DNA of 64,000 nt from contig NZ_QASN01000020.1 in the NCBI RefSeq assembly GCF_003052585.1, forward strand, positions 1-64,000. Direction: 5' to 3'. Origin of the DNA: Pseudomonas mangrovi (GTDB taxonomy: Bacteria; Pseudomonadota; Gammaproteobacteria; Pseudomonadales; Pseudomonadaceae). The position numbers were made by a program, and so were the translations under genes. Below, in pieces: positions 51,190 through 60,114 of the stretch (the first letter of the stretch is position 1; each line of letters starts with the position of its first letter). The notes under the pieces were generated by a model. The model did not search any database. It had not been told where the DNA came from and saw nothing but the letters and a program-made list of their open reading frames with translations.

Positions 51190-52630
51190 GACTGAAGTAG
51201 AAGCCAAGAAGCCACAGGAAAGTCTGCAGGAGCGCCTCGCGCAGGTAGTTGAGCTCCTGCAGCGCCATCGTCTTGTCGAGGACCTGACGCACCGTCAGGA
51301 AGGTCACCACCAGGATCGGGTGGAGAACCTGGTCCATCGCCAGAATCTGGTCGAACTGCAGCGCAAACTGGATGAGCTGCACTCCGCTGATATCGCGCAC
51401 ATTCTTGAAGCCCTGCCGCTGGAAGACCGTCTCACTGTCTGGCAATTGGTCAAGGCTGACAGGGATGGCGACATCCTGCTCGAAGTGTCCGATGCGGTCA
51501 GGGAAACCCTGCTCGCTGACATGGACGATCACGAGATCCTGGCGGCGGCCCGGGAGATGGATGCCGATGAGTTGGCGGATCTTGCGCAGGAGCTGCCGCG
51601 AGATGTCGTCCACGAACTCATGGAATCGCTCGATGCGCAGCAGCGTGAGCGGGTGCGTTCTGCGCTTTCCTATGGAGAGGACCAGGTCGGTGCGCTGATG
51701 GACTTCGAAATGGTGACCATCCGCGAGGATGTCAGTCTCGAAGTGGTATTGCGCTATCTACGGCGTCTGAAGGAGCTGCCTGGGCATACCGACAAGCTCT
51801 TTGTGGTTGACTATGACGGCGTCTTGGCGGGCGTCCTGCCGGTCAAGCGACTGCTGGTGAATGATCCGGACAAGCAGGTGGCCGAGGTGATGGCCAATGA
51901 TCCTGTCAGTTTCCACCCGGATGAAGATGCCTACGATGCGGCACAGGCGTTCGAACGCTATGACCTGATTTCCGCGCCGGTGGTGGATCGTAACGGCAAG
52001 CTCATCGGTCGCCTGACCATCGATGAGATGGTCGATCTGATTCGCGAGGAAAGTGAGGCTGAAGTCCTCAACATGGCCGGCCTGCGCGAAGAAGAAGACA
52101 TCTTCGCCTCGGTCTGGAAGTCGGTGCGCAACCGCTGGGCCTGGTTGGCGATCAATCTGGTGACGGCGTTCGTTGCCTCTCGCGTGATCGGGTTGTTCGA
52201 GGGCTCGATAGAGAAGCTCGTGGCGTTGGCGGCGCTGATGCCGATCGTTGCCGGCATCGGTGGCAATTCCGGCAATCAGACGATCACCATGATTGTTCGG
52301 GCAATGGCACTCGATCAGATGGGTACCGGCAATACCCGTCGCCTGGTACGTAAGGAACTGGGCGTGTCGCTGATCAACGGCTTGGTCTGGGGAGGGGTGA
52401 TCGGACTTGTCGCCTGGCTGCTGTATGGCAGTTGGTCGCTCGGCGTAGTAATGACGGCGGCCATGACTCTCAATCTGCTGTTGGCTGCGCTGATGGGCGT
52501 GCTGATTCCGATGACGTTGGTGCGCCTCGGTCGAGACCCTGCGCTGGGCTCGAGCGTGATGATCACCGCGGTTACCGACAGCGGTGGATTTTTCATTTTC
52601 CTCGGTTTGGCCAGTCTCTTTCTTACCTGA
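51188..52630 (+). CDS. mgtE: magnesium transporter MgtE
   Basis: MgtE is a dimeric Mg2+ channel in the inner membrane gated by cytosolic Mg2+. The 480-residue protein has the acidic superhelical N domain (about 40-160, with LPLEDRLTVWQLV), two CBS motifs (about 165-300) and five helices from about 318, with the PIVAGIGGNSGNQT pore segment near 350. GGAG lies before the ATG at 51188; an earlier in-frame ATG at 51146 is unlikely. Confidence 0.95.
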   Translation: MTEVEAKKPQESLQERLAQVVELLQRHRLVEDLTHRQEGHHQDRVENLVHRQNLVELQRKLDELHSADIAHILEALPLEDRLTVWQLVKADRDGDILLEVSDAVRETLLADMDDHEILAAAREMDADELADLAQELPRDVVHELMESLDAQQRERVRSALSYGEDQVGALMDFEMVTIREDVSLEVVLRYLRRLKELPGHTDKLFVVDYDGVLAGVLPVKRLLVNDPDKQVAEVMANDPVSFHPDEDAYDAAQAFERYDLISAPVVDRNGKLIGRLTIDEMVDLIREESEAEVLNMAGLREEEDIFASVWKSVRNRWAWLAINLVTAFVASRVIGLFEGSIEKLVALAALMPIVAGIGGNSGNQTITMIVRAMALDQMGTGNTRRLVRKELGVSLINGLVWGGVIGLVAWLLYGSWSLGVVMTAAMTLNLLLAALMGVLIPMTLVRLGRDPALGSSVMITAVTDSGGFFIFLGLASLFLT

Positions 52631-52838
52631 ATTCTTACGTCCTTTGGGCTTGCCAGGGTTGCTCTGCGTTGCGTTTGGCACGCTGGCGCGGCTTTTTTTC
52701 ATGGTATTCGAATGGGTTATCGATTTGCATGCGGAGGGCCTGTCAGGCTAATGTTCGCCAGTTTTTCGGTACGCTCCGCTGCACACGGCGGTTCGTTGAC
52801 AATAAAAAAGTGACCTGAGACTCACTGGCAAAGGAGCC

Positions 52839-53093
52839 ATGATGACCCCCGGCCAACTTCTATCCGAAGGCTTCGAACTCATGCTTTACGGCATGGGCTC
52901 TGTCTTTGTCTTCCTGGTTCTGCTGGTGCTTTGCATCCGCGTAATGTCCCGTGTGGTCGAGCTTTTATCCCCCGAGCAGTCGGCGCCGGCTAGGGCGACT
53001 GCGCCTGCACCGGTTCGCAGTGACTTGCCGGATGGCGAACTGCTTGCCGCCATCCAGATGGCTATCCATCAGCACCGCGCACGCCGCGATTGA
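52839..53093 (+). CDS. oadG: oxaloacetate decarboxylase gamma subunit
   Basis: An 84-residue protein with one N-terminal transmembrane helix (about 15-38) and a soluble tail containing a Pro/Ala-rich hinge. OadG binds zinc and joins OadA to OadB. AAGGAGCC precedes the ATG-ATG start. A TTGACA lies at 52796-52801, but no good -10 follows at normal spacing. oadA follows after 23 bp. Confidence 0.88.
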   Translation: MMTPGQLLSEGFELMLYGMGSVFVFLVLLVLCIRVMSRVVELLSPEQSAPARATAPAPVRSDLPDGELLAAIQMAIHQHRARRD

Positions 53094-53116
53094 AAGGTTC
53101 GACACGGAGTTCTCGC

Positions 53117-54895
53117 ATGAGCAATACCACCAAGGCACTGGGCATCACGGACGTAGTGCTGCGCGACGCGCACCAATCCATTCTGGCCACCCGCGTGCGT
53201 CTGGAAGATATGCTTCCCATCGCCCCCAAGCTGGATCGGATCGGATTCTGGTCGGTCGAGTCCTGGGGCGGCGCCACCTTCGATGCGTGCATTCGCTATC
53301 TGGGTGAAGACCCCTGGGATCGTATTCGTCAGTTGAAGAAGGCAATGCCCAATACTCGCCAGCAGATGCTGCTGCGTGGTCAGAATCTTCTGGGCTATAG
53401 GCACTATGCGGATGATGTGGTGGAGAAATTCGTCGAGCGCGCCGCGGTCAATGGTGTCGACGTGTTCCGCGTCTTCGACGCGATGAATGACCCGCGCAAT
53501 CTGGAGACGGCCCTCAAGGCCGTGCGCAAACAGGGCAAGCACGCCCAGGGCACCATTTCCTATACCACCAGTCCTGTTCATACACTTGAGATGTGGGTCG
53601 ATCTGGCCAAGAAGATCGAAGACATGGGCGCTGACTCCATCGCGATCAAGGATATGGCGGGCATCCTCACGCCCTATATTGCGTTCGAGCTGGTGTCGCG
53701 CCTCAAGGCGACACTGAGCATTCCAGTGCACATGCAGTGTCATGCTACTGCCGGCCTGTCGACCGCCGCCATTCTCAAGGCAGTGGAGGCGGGTATTGAT
53801 AACGTCGATACCGCCATTTCCTCGTTGTCGATGACTTACGGACATTCGCCGACCGAGTCGGTAGTGGCGATCTTCAAGGGCACCGAACGCGATACCGGTC
53901 TGGATCTGGAGCTGCTGGAAGAAGTGGCTGCCTATTTCCGCGACGTACGCAAGAAGTACGCGAAGTTCGAAGGGAATCTCAAGGGAGTGGATTCGCGCAT
54001 CCTTGTGGCTCAAGTGCCTGGCGGCATGCTGACCAACATGGAAAGCCAGCTCAAGGAGCAAGGTGCCCAGGACAAGTTCGACCAGGTGCTGGCCGAGATC
54101 CCGCGCGTTCGTGAAGACCTAGGGTTCATTCCCCTGGTGACGCCGACTTCCCAGATCGTCGGCACTCAGGCGGTGATCAACGTCCTGACGGGTGAACGCT
54201 ACAAGTCGATCACCAAGGAAACCGCAGGCGTACTCAAGGGTGAGTACGGTGCTGCACCCGCTCCGTTCAATGCCGAACTGCAGGCGCGCGTGCTGGATGG
54301 CGCGGCCCCGGTGACCTGTCGTCCGGCAGATCTGCTTGAGGCGGAGATGGGCAAGCTCACTGCAGAGCTACAAGGTATCGCCACGGAGAAAGGCATCAAA
54401 CTGGCAAACGACCTGATCGATGACGTGCTGACCTATGCGCTGTTCCCCCAGATCGGTCTCAAGTTCCTCGAGAACCGCGGCAACCCGGCTGCCTTCGAGC
54501 CGGCGCCCACCGGCAGGGAGCAGTCGCAGCGCGAGCCCGGCAAGCCAGAGGTGTATACCGTAGAGGTGAGTGGCAAGTCGTATGTGGTTCAGGTGGGCGA
54601 AGGCGGCGACATCGAGGGCATCAAGCCTGTTGGCGGTTCGGCGTCCGGCGCTACCGCTGCGGCGGCTGTTGCAGTTGGTGGTGGGGAGCCGCAGGCGGCT
54701 CCGTTGGCCGGCAATATCTTCAAGGTTCTCGTTCAGCCAGGTCAGCGCATCGAAGAAGGTGAGCTGGTGATGATCCTTGAGGCGATGAAGATGGAAACCG
54801 AGATCCGTGCGTTCAAGGCTGGCACCGTCGGTGCAGTCAACGTCAAGGTCGGTGATGCGGTGGCGGTGGGCGACAGCCTGCTGACCATTGGTTGA
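53117..54895 (+). CDS. oadA: oxaloacetate decarboxylase alpha subunit (biotin carboxyltransferase)
   Basis: The 592-residue subunit transfers the carboxyl group of oxaloacetate to biotin. The carboxyltransferase barrel opens with [11 protein letters not shown] near residues 11-21 and has the KDMAG motif with the catalytic Lys near 178. After a conserved domain and an Ala/Gly-rich linker (about 505-530), the biotinyl domain carries Lys558 in [12 protein letters not shown] precedes the ATG. It lies between oadG and oadB. Confidence 0.95.
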   Translation: MSNTTKALGITDVVLRDAHQSILATRVRLEDMLPIAPKLDRIGFWSVESWGGATFDACIRYLGEDPWDRIRQLKKAMPNTRQQMLLRGQNLLGYRHYADDVVEKFVERAAVNGVDVFRVFDAMNDPRNLETALKAVRKQGKHAQGTISYTTSPVHTLEMWVDLAKKIEDMGADSIAIKDMAGILTPYIAFELVSRLKATLSIPVHMQCHATAGLSTAAILKAVEAGIDNVDTAISSLSMTYGHSPTESVVAIFKGTERDTGLDLELLEEVAAYFRDVRKKYAKFEGNLKGVDSRILVAQVPGGMLTNMESQLKEQGAQDKFDQVLAEIPRVREDLGFIPLVTPTSQIVGTQAVINVLTGERYKSITKETAGVLKGEYGAAPAPFNAELQARVLDGAAPVTCRPADLLEAEMGKLTAELQGIATEKGIKLANDLIDDVLTYALFPQIGLKFLENRGNPAAFEPAPTGREQSQREPGKPEVYTVEVSGKSYVVQVGEGGDIEGIKPVGGSASGATAAAAVAVGGGEPQAAPLAGNIFKVLVQPGQRIEEGELVMILEAMKMETEIRAFKAGTVGAVNVKVGDAVAVGDSLLTIG

Positions 54896-54906
54896 GGAGC
54901 GACTGA

Positions 54907-56043
54907 ATGGAAAAGCTCCTCAAACTTTGGCAGAGCACAGGCCTGTATCATGTAGAGCCCGGTCAGCTGTTCATGATCGCGGTCTGTATGTTGTTGATTT
55001 ATCTGGCTATCCGTAAGGGCTTCGAACCACTGCTGCTGATCCCTATCGGCTTTGGCGGTCTGCTGGCCAATATTCCGGTGGCCAACATGGCGGAAGGTGC
55101 GGGCTTTCTGCATCTGATCTACGAAGTGGGCCTGCCTACCAGTATCTTTCCGCTGCTGATCTTTCTTGGCGTGGGGGCTATGACCGACTTCGGGCCGATG
55201 CTGGCCAATCCCAAGACTCTGTTGCTGGGGGCGGCGGCGCAGTTCGGTATCTTCGGTACCCTGATGGGGGCTCTGGCGATCACCGCGATGGGCATCCCGG
55301 GTATGGAGTTCACTCTAAAGGAAGCTGCTTCCATCGCCATCATCGGCGGTGCTGATGGCCCCACCTCGATCTTCGTGACCTCCAAGCTGGCGCCGGATCT
55401 GCTTGGTCCAATCGCCGTAGCGGCTTATGCCTATATGGCACTGGTTCCGTTGTTGCAGCCGCCGATCATGCGAGCTCTGACCACCAAGGCAGAGCGCGGC
55501 ATAGTCATGCAGCAGCTGCGTCCCGTAGGGCAGACCGAAAAAATCATCTTCCCGATAGTGCTATGCGTCCTGATCGGCATGCTGTTGCCTGATGCAGCGC
55601 CGCTGATAGGCATGTTCGCGCTTGGCAATCTGCTGCGCGAAAGCGGCGTGGTAGAGCGACTGGCGGATACCTCGCGCAACGCGTTGATCAATATCGTGAC
55701 CATCTTCCTGGGGCTGACTGTGGGCTCCAAGCTTTCCGCGGACGCGTTCTTGCAGCTTAAGACGCTGGGTATCCTGGCGCTGGGGATGGTTGCCTTCTGT
55801 GTCGGTACAGCAGCGGGTGTGCTGATGGCCAAGCTGATGAATGTCTTCAGCAGCAACAAGGTCAACCCGCTCATCGGTTCGGCTGGTGTGTCGGCAGTGC
55901 CGATGGCTGCGCGAGTCTCTAACAAGGTCGGGCTGGAGGCCAATCCGCAGAACTTCCTGCTCATGCATGCCATGGGGCCGAACGTGGCCGGGGTCATAGG
56001 TTCGGCGGTTGCGGCGGGGGTGCTGCTCAGTTTTGTGGGTTGA
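54907..56043 (+). CDS. oadB: sodium-pumping oxaloacetate decarboxylase beta subunit
   Basis: OadB decarboxylates carboxybiotin and exports Na+. The 378-residue membrane protein has about nine to eleven helices, the [18 protein letters not shown] segment near 145-162 with the conserved Asp, and [13 protein letters not shown] near 330-342. GAGGAG lies before the ATG. With oadG and oadA it forms a complete pump, which would couple oxaloacetate decarboxylation to a sodium gradient. Confidence 0.95.
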   Translation: MEKLLKLWQSTGLYHVEPGQLFMIAVCMLLIYLAIRKGFEPLLLIPIGFGGLLANIPVANMAEGAGFLHLIYEVGLPTSIFPLLIFLGVGAMTDFGPMLANPKTLLLGAAAQFGIFGTLMGALAITAMGIPGMEFTLKEAASIAIIGGADGPTSIFVTSKLAPDLLGPIAVAAYAYMALVPLLQPPIMRALTTKAERGIVMQQLRPVGQTEKIIFPIVLCVLIGMLLPDAAPLIGMFALGNLLRESGVVERLADTSRNALINIVTIFLGLTVGSKLSADAFLQLKTLGILALGMVAFCVGTAAGVLMAKLMNVFSSNKVNPLIGSAGVSAVPMAARVSNKVGLEANPQNFLLMHAMGPNVAGVIGSAVAAGVLLSFVG

Positions 56044-56050
56044 AGTTCTG

Positions 56051-56084
56051 CCCCGTCGATGAAGAAGCTACATCATCGACGGGG
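56051..56084. terminator. hairpin after oadB
   Basis: CCCCGTCGATGA and TCATCGACGGGG form a perfect 12-bp stem with a 10-nt loop eight bases after the oadB stop. No T tract follows, so it may protect the 3' end instead of terminating. Confidence 0.6.
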
Positions 56085-56089
56085 AATCA

Positions 56090-56135
56090 AAACAAGAAAG
56101 CCCGGTCGCGTTCTGCGAGCCGGGCTTTCTTGTTT
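56090..56135. terminator. bidirectional terminator between oadB and amrZ
   Basis: A perfect 16-bp stem (56090-56105 with 56120-56135) has A-rich and T-rich outer ends and a GCCCGG core, so it can end transcripts from oadB and from the convergent amrZ. Confidence 0.92.
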
Positions 56136-56147
56136 CTGGACTTGGGT

Positions 56148-56471
56148 TTATTGCGCTTCTGCAAGCTCAGCATCGTGTGCAATTAAAGCCACGAGGGCAT
56201 TTTGCTGGCGTCTGGTCAACTGGCGAAAGCGTTGAAGAAGCTCTCTCTCGTGTGCGGAGAGGTCCGGGCTATCCATGCGCAGCGAAAGTTCATCACCCAG
56301 AGCGCCTTCCTGAATCAGGCTTTGCTCGAGGCGGGCGATGATCTCGGAATTCATACTGCGATGATGGTTTCTGGCGACGTCGGCAATACGCTCGCGCATG
56401 CCATCGGGCAGACGAACAACGAACTTGTCAGCCGTTCGGCTGGAGTAGAGTGCCTGTTTCATAGGACGCAT
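56148..56471 (-). CDS. amrZ: ribbon-helix-helix regulator AmrZ
   Basis: AmrZ (AlgZ) is an Arc-type DNA-binding protein that controls alginate, twitching and flagella in P. aeruginosa. The 107-residue product shows the beta-strand [17 protein letters not shown] near 10-26, the helices [18 protein letters not shown] near 35-52, and a C-terminal tetramerisation region [26 protein letters not shown]. It shares a strong terminator with oadB. The 240-bp region upstream has no gene that I can support. Flagellar genes lie within 1 kb. Confidence 0.93.
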   Translation of the reverse strand: MRPMKQALYSSRTADKFVVRLPDGMRERIADVARNHHRSMNSEIIARLEQSLIQEGALGDELSLRMDSPDLSAHERELLQRFRQLTRRQQNALVALIAHDAELAEAQ

Positions 56472-56713
56472 ATCTTAAACCGGTTGATTCGGGAAGCGAA
56501 GCGCACGAGTGCGAAGCGATTCAAGTTGGACAGCGCACAGCTTACGGCGTTCGGTCGTAAAGACAAATTGGCAAGAGTGATGTCAATTTGACGCCAAATA
56601 TGCGGCGTATTGTGGCCCTAATTTTTCGCCTTTTCCAGTCGAAATTGGCGAAAACTAGATGCGGTGCGCTTTTTGGTGCTGGAACAGGAGTCGTAAGGCC
56701 TGTTTGGGTGGGA

Positions 56714-56896
56714 TCAGTCGGGAAGGAGGGGGTCAAACTTTATTCTTCGTCCTACTGCAAGGCTGGCTAGCAGGGATATTCCAGAGACTCCAAGAGCTAT
56801 CTTGGAGGCGAGCTCAAAAACGCCGCCCGGCGAAAGAACGCACGTCACGCTGCTGGCAACTAGAAGAACGAGGCTGTACCACGCTGCTCTGCTCAT
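56714..56896 (-). CDS. possible small membrane protein (60 residues)
   Basis: The ORF would encode a hydrophobic peptide with two helices (about 5-22 and 27-48) and an RRIKFDPLLPD end. It is 20 bp after the 56917-57141 ORF on the same strand. No clear ribosome site is seen, and I do not recognise the family. Base composition is less G+C-rich than the neighbours. Confidence 0.4.
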   Translation of the reverse strand: MSRAAWYSLVLLVASSVTCVLSPGGVFELASKIALGVSGISLLASLAVGRRIKFDPLLPD

Positions 56897-56916
56897 CGAT
56901 GGCTACTCATTCGTGC

Positions 56917-57141
56917 TTAAAAGATCCAGCGCTGGGTTGCGCCCTGGTGAATTTGACCAGTCTCTCTCGCCGGGGCGCTCAAAAGTCTTAAGTCGTGCTG
57001 CTGATATCTTCCTTCGAAGCTGTTTGGCAGGTGAGGTGGGGAGGACTCGCTTTTGTCAGCAGGTTCGATTGCCCCGGCCAGGCCAAGGCTGATGCAGCCC
57101 GCAAAAATCGAAGCGCTTATGCCTAGCGTTGCAAGTCTCAT
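56917..57141 (-). CDS. possible small exported protein (74 residues)
   Basis: A good GGGGAGG site lies nine bases before the ATG at 57141. The first 24 residues (MRLATLGISASIFAGCISLG and onward) look like a signal sequence, with a cysteine at 16 but no clear lipobox, then a polar mature part. Codons such as AGA, TTA and CTA are frequent and unusual for this genome. No family recognised. Confidence 0.5.
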   Translation of the reverse strand: MRLATLGISASIFAGCISLGLAGAIEPADKSESSPPHLPNSFEGRYQQHDLRLLSAPARETGQIHQGATQRWIF

Positions 57142-57277
57142 CCTGATAATCCTCCCCTGTATAACCGCTGCTCAGTCGTACTTGAGGCGATCTACTGCAT
57201 CTTGCATGCCAGCAGGATGGATGTGAAAAAATCCTTTTATATCAATTGCTTGGAATTTATCGGGGTGGCGGGCTTGA

Positions 57278-57319
57278 TGCAATATGCAATGTGTTCATGC
57301 AGGCGTGTTGCATTTTGCA
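57278..57319. repeat. inverted repeat upstream of tRNA-Arg(CCT)
   Basis: TGCAATATGCAA (57278-57289) and TTGCATTTTGCA (57308-57319) are inverted copies with one mismatch, 18 bp apart. Each half repeats TGCAA. The site lies in the 248-bp gap between the 57141 ORF and the tRNA; nothing else there is gene-like. Confidence 0.5.
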
Positions 57320-57346
57320 AGGTGCGCTTTGGTGCTCTAGGGGGGA

Positions 57347-57375
57347 ATGACAAGGCGGCTGGAGATGGATAGTAT
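57347..57375 (+). promoter_or_regulatory. promoter candidate for tRNA-Arg(CCT)
   Basis: ATGACA and TAGTAT are separated by 17 bp and end 14 bases before the tRNA. Each has one or two mismatches to the sigma-70 consensus. Confidence 0.5.
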
Positions 57376-57389
57376 GCGTGCCCTGCGAG

Positions 57390-57466
57390 GACTCTGTAGC
57401 TCAATTGGATAGAGCATCCCCCTCCTAAGGGGAAGGTTGCCAGTTCGAACCTGGCCAGGGTCGCCA
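57390..57466 (+). tRNA. tRNA-Arg (anticodon CCT)
   Basis: A 77-nt tRNA with encoded CCA. GACTCTG pairs with CAGGGTC with one G-U. The anticodon stem TCCCC/GGGGA encloses CCT, reading the rare AGG codon. A run of seven T follows four bases after the end. Confidence 0.95.
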
Positions 57467-57493
57467 GTTTTTTTGGAGTGCTGGTTGAGTGAG

Positions 57494-58228
57494 CTAGTCC
57501 GTGCGCCGGGCTTCTCTTTGCAACTGGTAGACGAAGCGCTCTATCTGTCGCTGATCCAGGCCGCTTAAGCGATGGAACCGTATTCCTACGTAGGTTATGT
57601 CCAGCTTTTCGTCATACTGGATATGACGTGCTTCGATTGCTGTCGTGATCGTCCCGAAGGGAAGGCTCAGCCGGAACAGCTCGTATACCTCCCCACTATG
57701 CAGGCGCTCGCTGATGTTTCCTTGGAACCGTAGCCTGCAACCTGTTGCCGATATATCTAACAATTGACCTTTCAGGGAGCTGTTGAGCTTTTTCCCTGCG
57801 AGTTCGACCGGTATCAGCTCGCCCTGTTTCAGCGGCACGCGAAACGCATTGCGCCGCTGATGATAAATCATCTCCGCTGGTAGCCAGCTCCAGTAGCAGC
57901 GAGCTCCTTCCAGTTCGCTGGCGGTTACTTTCTCCGAGCAGTCCCAGGCCATTCGTACGCCATCGTGAAATGCTTCGATATGGAAGGGTTCTCCGTTGAG
58001 GAGGATGCGCTCTCCTTCGGCCGGAATGAGCTCATCAAGAGCGACAAGGTTGCGTTCGCGGTCAATGGCTACGATGTAGCTCTGAAATCGATGCGATCGT
58101 TCGGGGAATCGGATGGTAAGGGGGGTGTGCCCCTGCTGGAGCAGCTTGAGGTTGGCAGCGATTTCTATGGGTGTTCGAAGCACCTGTGGAGGCTGGGGGC
58201 CTTCGTCCTCTAGAAAAGGGTTGGACAC
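57494..58228 (-). CDS. ycgR: flagellar brake protein YcgR
   Basis: YcgR binds cyclic di-GMP and slows the flagellar motor. The 244-residue protein has an N-terminal YcgR domain (about 15-115) and a C-terminal PilZ domain, with the RxxxR motif in HQRRNAFRVP near 123-132 and DISATGCRLRF near 158-168 matching D/NxSxxG. Both cyclic di-GMP motifs are intact. It lies 66 bp after flgN on the same strand. Confidence 0.94.
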   Translation of the reverse strand: MSNPFLEDEGPQPPQVLRTPIEIAANLKLLQQGHTPLTIRFPERSHRFQSYIVAIDRERNLVALDELIPAEGERILLNGEPFHIEAFHDGVRMAWDCSEKVTASELEGARCYWSWLPAEMIYHQRRNAFRVPLKQGELIPVELAGKKLNSSLKGQLLDISATGCRLRFQGNISERLHSGEVYELFRLSLPFGTITTAIEARHIQYDEKLDITYVGIRFHRLSGLDQRQIERFVYQLQREARRTD

Positions 58229-58294
58229 GGTCCTTGAATCTCCAGTCGATCTTGTCGGGGCCTTGCGGTTGCCGCGCGCCTTTGCTCAGGTGCG

Positions 58295-58762
58295 TCAGGC
58301 TTGGCTAAGTGGCTTCTGCTGGGCGATTCTAGCGGTACTGCCTTTGCTGTCATAGAGATCGGGGACATCTGTGCCACGCAAAATCCCCAAGGCACCCGCA
58401 AGGCCCGCCTGGTTGGCGCGAATCACGCGACCGTTGCGCTGGTTTTTTCCCTGAAGTTGCTCAAGGATTTGTCCTAGCTGATCGGCTTTTTCCAGCAGAG
58501 AAGCGCCGCTTTCAGAGTTTCCGGCCAGGGCGTTCAAGCCTTCGCGGTTCGCAGGTAGGCCCAGCCTGCTTAGTAGAAGGCTGCGCTCGGAGGCGTGCTG
58601 AGCAAGGAGGGTAAGGCTTGGCTGCTTTTCTCCGAGGATCTCCTGGAGTTTGGCGATATCGCGCTCACGAAGCGCATCGAATTCGGCGTCAAGCAGCTCA
58701 AGTAGCTGCAAGGTGATGCCGATATCGGTTTCAAACAGTGCGGTCAGCGTTTTTTCGTGCAT
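58295..58762 (-). CDS. flgN: flagellar chaperone FlgN
   Basis: A 155-residue all-helical protein. FlgN holds hook-associated proteins FlgK and FlgL before export. The sequence shows heptad-like leucines (LLELLDAEFDALRERDIAKLQEIL near 21-44) and a late IRANQAGLAGALGILRG segment. The identification rests on position next to flgM and on overall pattern. Confidence 0.87.
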   Translation of the reverse strand: MHEKTLTALFETDIGITLQLLELLDAEFDALRERDIAKLQEILGEKQPSLTLLAQHASERSLLLSRLGLPANREGLNALAGNSESGASLLEKADQLGQILEQLQGKNQRNGRVIRANQAGLAGALGILRGTDVPDLYDSKGSTARIAQQKPLSQA

Positions 58763-58811
58763 GGCGGGCTCGGGAAATCAGGCGTCCACTTTCCCCAGCG
58801 CGACCAGGTGA

Positions 58812-59141
58812 TCAGCGCTGGGCTTCGAATTCGAGAAGCTTGCTTGCTACACGGGCGCTGTCGATCTTGTAGCTGCCCTCAGCAACCGCTTGCTTCAGTC
58901 GGGCGACGCGTTCGCTATCGACTGCCGGCATGTCGCGCATCTTGTCTGAGGCGGCTTTCAATTGCTGCGCTTCAGGGCTAAGGCGAACCGAGCTCTCATC
59001 AACGTCCGTCTTTTGCGCCGGGGTTTGCTGCGTCGTACCGCTGGCCTTGCTCTGCTCGCCAGCAGGGGCCTGCGGCCCGCTCGTGCGGCCGTTTCCAGCG
59101 GTGGATGCGGAGCCGTTGAGGCGGTTAAAGTCGATGACCAT
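58812..59141 (-). CDS. flgM: anti-sigma-28 factor FlgM
   Basis: FlgM inhibits FliA until the hook is complete and it is exported. The 109-residue protein has the MVIDFNRLNG start, a disordered Gly/Ser/Thr-rich first half, and the FliA-binding helices near 55-105 (VRLSPEAQQLKA, ERVARLKQAVAEGSYKID). A perfect FliA-type promoter lies about 41 bp upstream of its start, giving the known feedback loop. Confidence 0.94.
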   Translation of the reverse strand: MVIDFNRLNGSASTAGNGRTSGPQAPAGEQSKASGTTQQTPAQKTDVDESSVRLSPEAQQLKAASDKMRDMPAVDSERVARLKQAVAEGSYKIDSARVASKLLEFEAQR

Positions 59142-59181
59142 GGTGGGTAAAACCTCTGACAGTTGTGGACGCTTGCCAGGC

Positions 59182-59208
59182 TTATCGGCTTCTGTGGGAC
59201 AAACTTTA
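59182..59208 (-). promoter_or_regulatory. FliA (sigma-28) promoter for flgM
   Basis: On the minus strand TAAAGTTT-N11-GCCGATAA matches the sigma-28 consensus at every position. Transcription would start near 59173, some 32 bases before the flgM ATG. Confidence 0.93.
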
Positions 59209-59272
59209 ATCGTGTTTTGTTGCGTCTGGTCACGGTTTGCAACCTTAACTCAAGGCGCTTCATTCGTCATTC

Positions 59273-60040
59273 CTACATCTGCACCTCTACCGCGCCGGGT
59301 CCGATAACTCTGCCTCGAACGATTCTCTGGGAGCGCGTATTTCGTACCCTTATCTGTTCGCCCGCGCCGCCGTCACTCAGTGCCTCGCCGGGCATTTTGA
59401 CGGAGATGCCTCCGCTGCGCGCGCTGATGACTACTTGATCGCCCTTGCGGATGACCTCGGCCATGACCATGTGCGTAGTAGCAAGGACCTGATCGGTCTG
59501 CACGCTGCGGGTGAGCTTTTTGCCGGCTACCTGTGACAGGTTGGTCATATAGCCCTGGGTGAGCTGTCCGACATCCCGCTCAGCGAGAATCACATCACCT
59601 GGCTGGATAGGTGCATTTCTACTCAGTGGACGAGTCGCCACAAGTACCTGTCGGTAGAGGCGGACCTGTGCGGGTACGAAGACGGTCCAAGGCGAGCTGC
59701 CCTCGCAGCGCACTCGACAGGTTACTCGACCAACTGGCTGAGCCGGGCTCTCGAGCGATACGTTCAGTGGTGTATCGCAGCCAGCCAAGCGTAAGCGTGG
59801 ATCAAGAGAATTGACTTGAATCTCGTGACGTCCGTGGATTTCGCTACGCTGCAAGTATTCAGTCACGCTCTGCTCAAGAAAGTGTTCAGTGGCGCCGATA
59901 AGGTCGGAGGGCAGGGTGGCGGCAAATGCGCTGCTCAAGCAGACTTCCAGTGCGCATAACAGTGGCAGATACTGCAGGCGAACAGGCTTCCTTTTCGGGA
60001 ACGAGGGGAGAAGCCAGGAAAATGTCGTTTTGAGGTTCAT
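59273..60040 (-). CDS. flgA: flagellar P-ring chaperone FlgA
   Basis: FlgA helps FlgI form the P ring in the periplasm. The 255-residue protein has an unusually long N-terminal stretch before the hydrophobic signal core (about 22-40, ending SSAFA), a middle domain with LRLAGCDTPL and VTCRVRCEG, and the SAF-like C-terminal part with PIQPGDVILAERDV and VVISARSGGISVKMPG. The start codon lies in the loop of a perfect hairpin. It is divergent from cheV. Confidence 0.93.
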   Translation of the reverse strand: MNLKTTFSWLLPSFPKRKPVRLQYLPLLCALEVCLSSAFAATLPSDLIGATEHFLEQSVTEYLQRSEIHGRHEIQVNSLDPRLRLAGCDTPLNVSLESPAQPVGRVTCRVRCEGSSPWTVFVPAQVRLYRQVLVATRPLSRNAPIQPGDVILAERDVGQLTQGYMTNLSQVAGKKLTRSVQTDQVLATTHMVMAEVIRKGDQVVISARSGGISVKMPGEALSDGGAGEQIRVRNTRSQRIVRGRVIGPGAVEVQM

Positions 60041-60052
60041 GCAGACCTCAAA
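60029..60052 (-). promoter_or_regulatory. hairpin enclosing the flgA start codon
   Basis: In the mRNA, TTTGAGGT and ACCTCAAA form a perfect 8-bp stem around an 8-nt loop that contains the ATG. The ribosome site GAGG is in the 5' arm, and the 3' arm is made by codons 2-4. Translation could therefore be limited by this fold. Confidence 0.6.
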
Positions 60053-60114
60053 GCAAATGCTGTGCCGTCTGCGGGGCGTAGAGGGCTGGCTGCTCTTCAG
60101 CGAGGAGGAAACAT

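Noticed and set aside
56623..56654. TTTTCGCC...GGCGAAAA inverted repeat upstream of amrZ as a terminator
   Set aside because: The stem is only 8 bp with a 16-nt loop and no supported gene ends beside it on either strand.
57390..57466. tRNA-Arg(CCT) as an island attachment site
   Set aside because: The 3' side is directly followed by normal flagellar genes, and no repeat of the tRNA end is visible in the patch on its 5' side.
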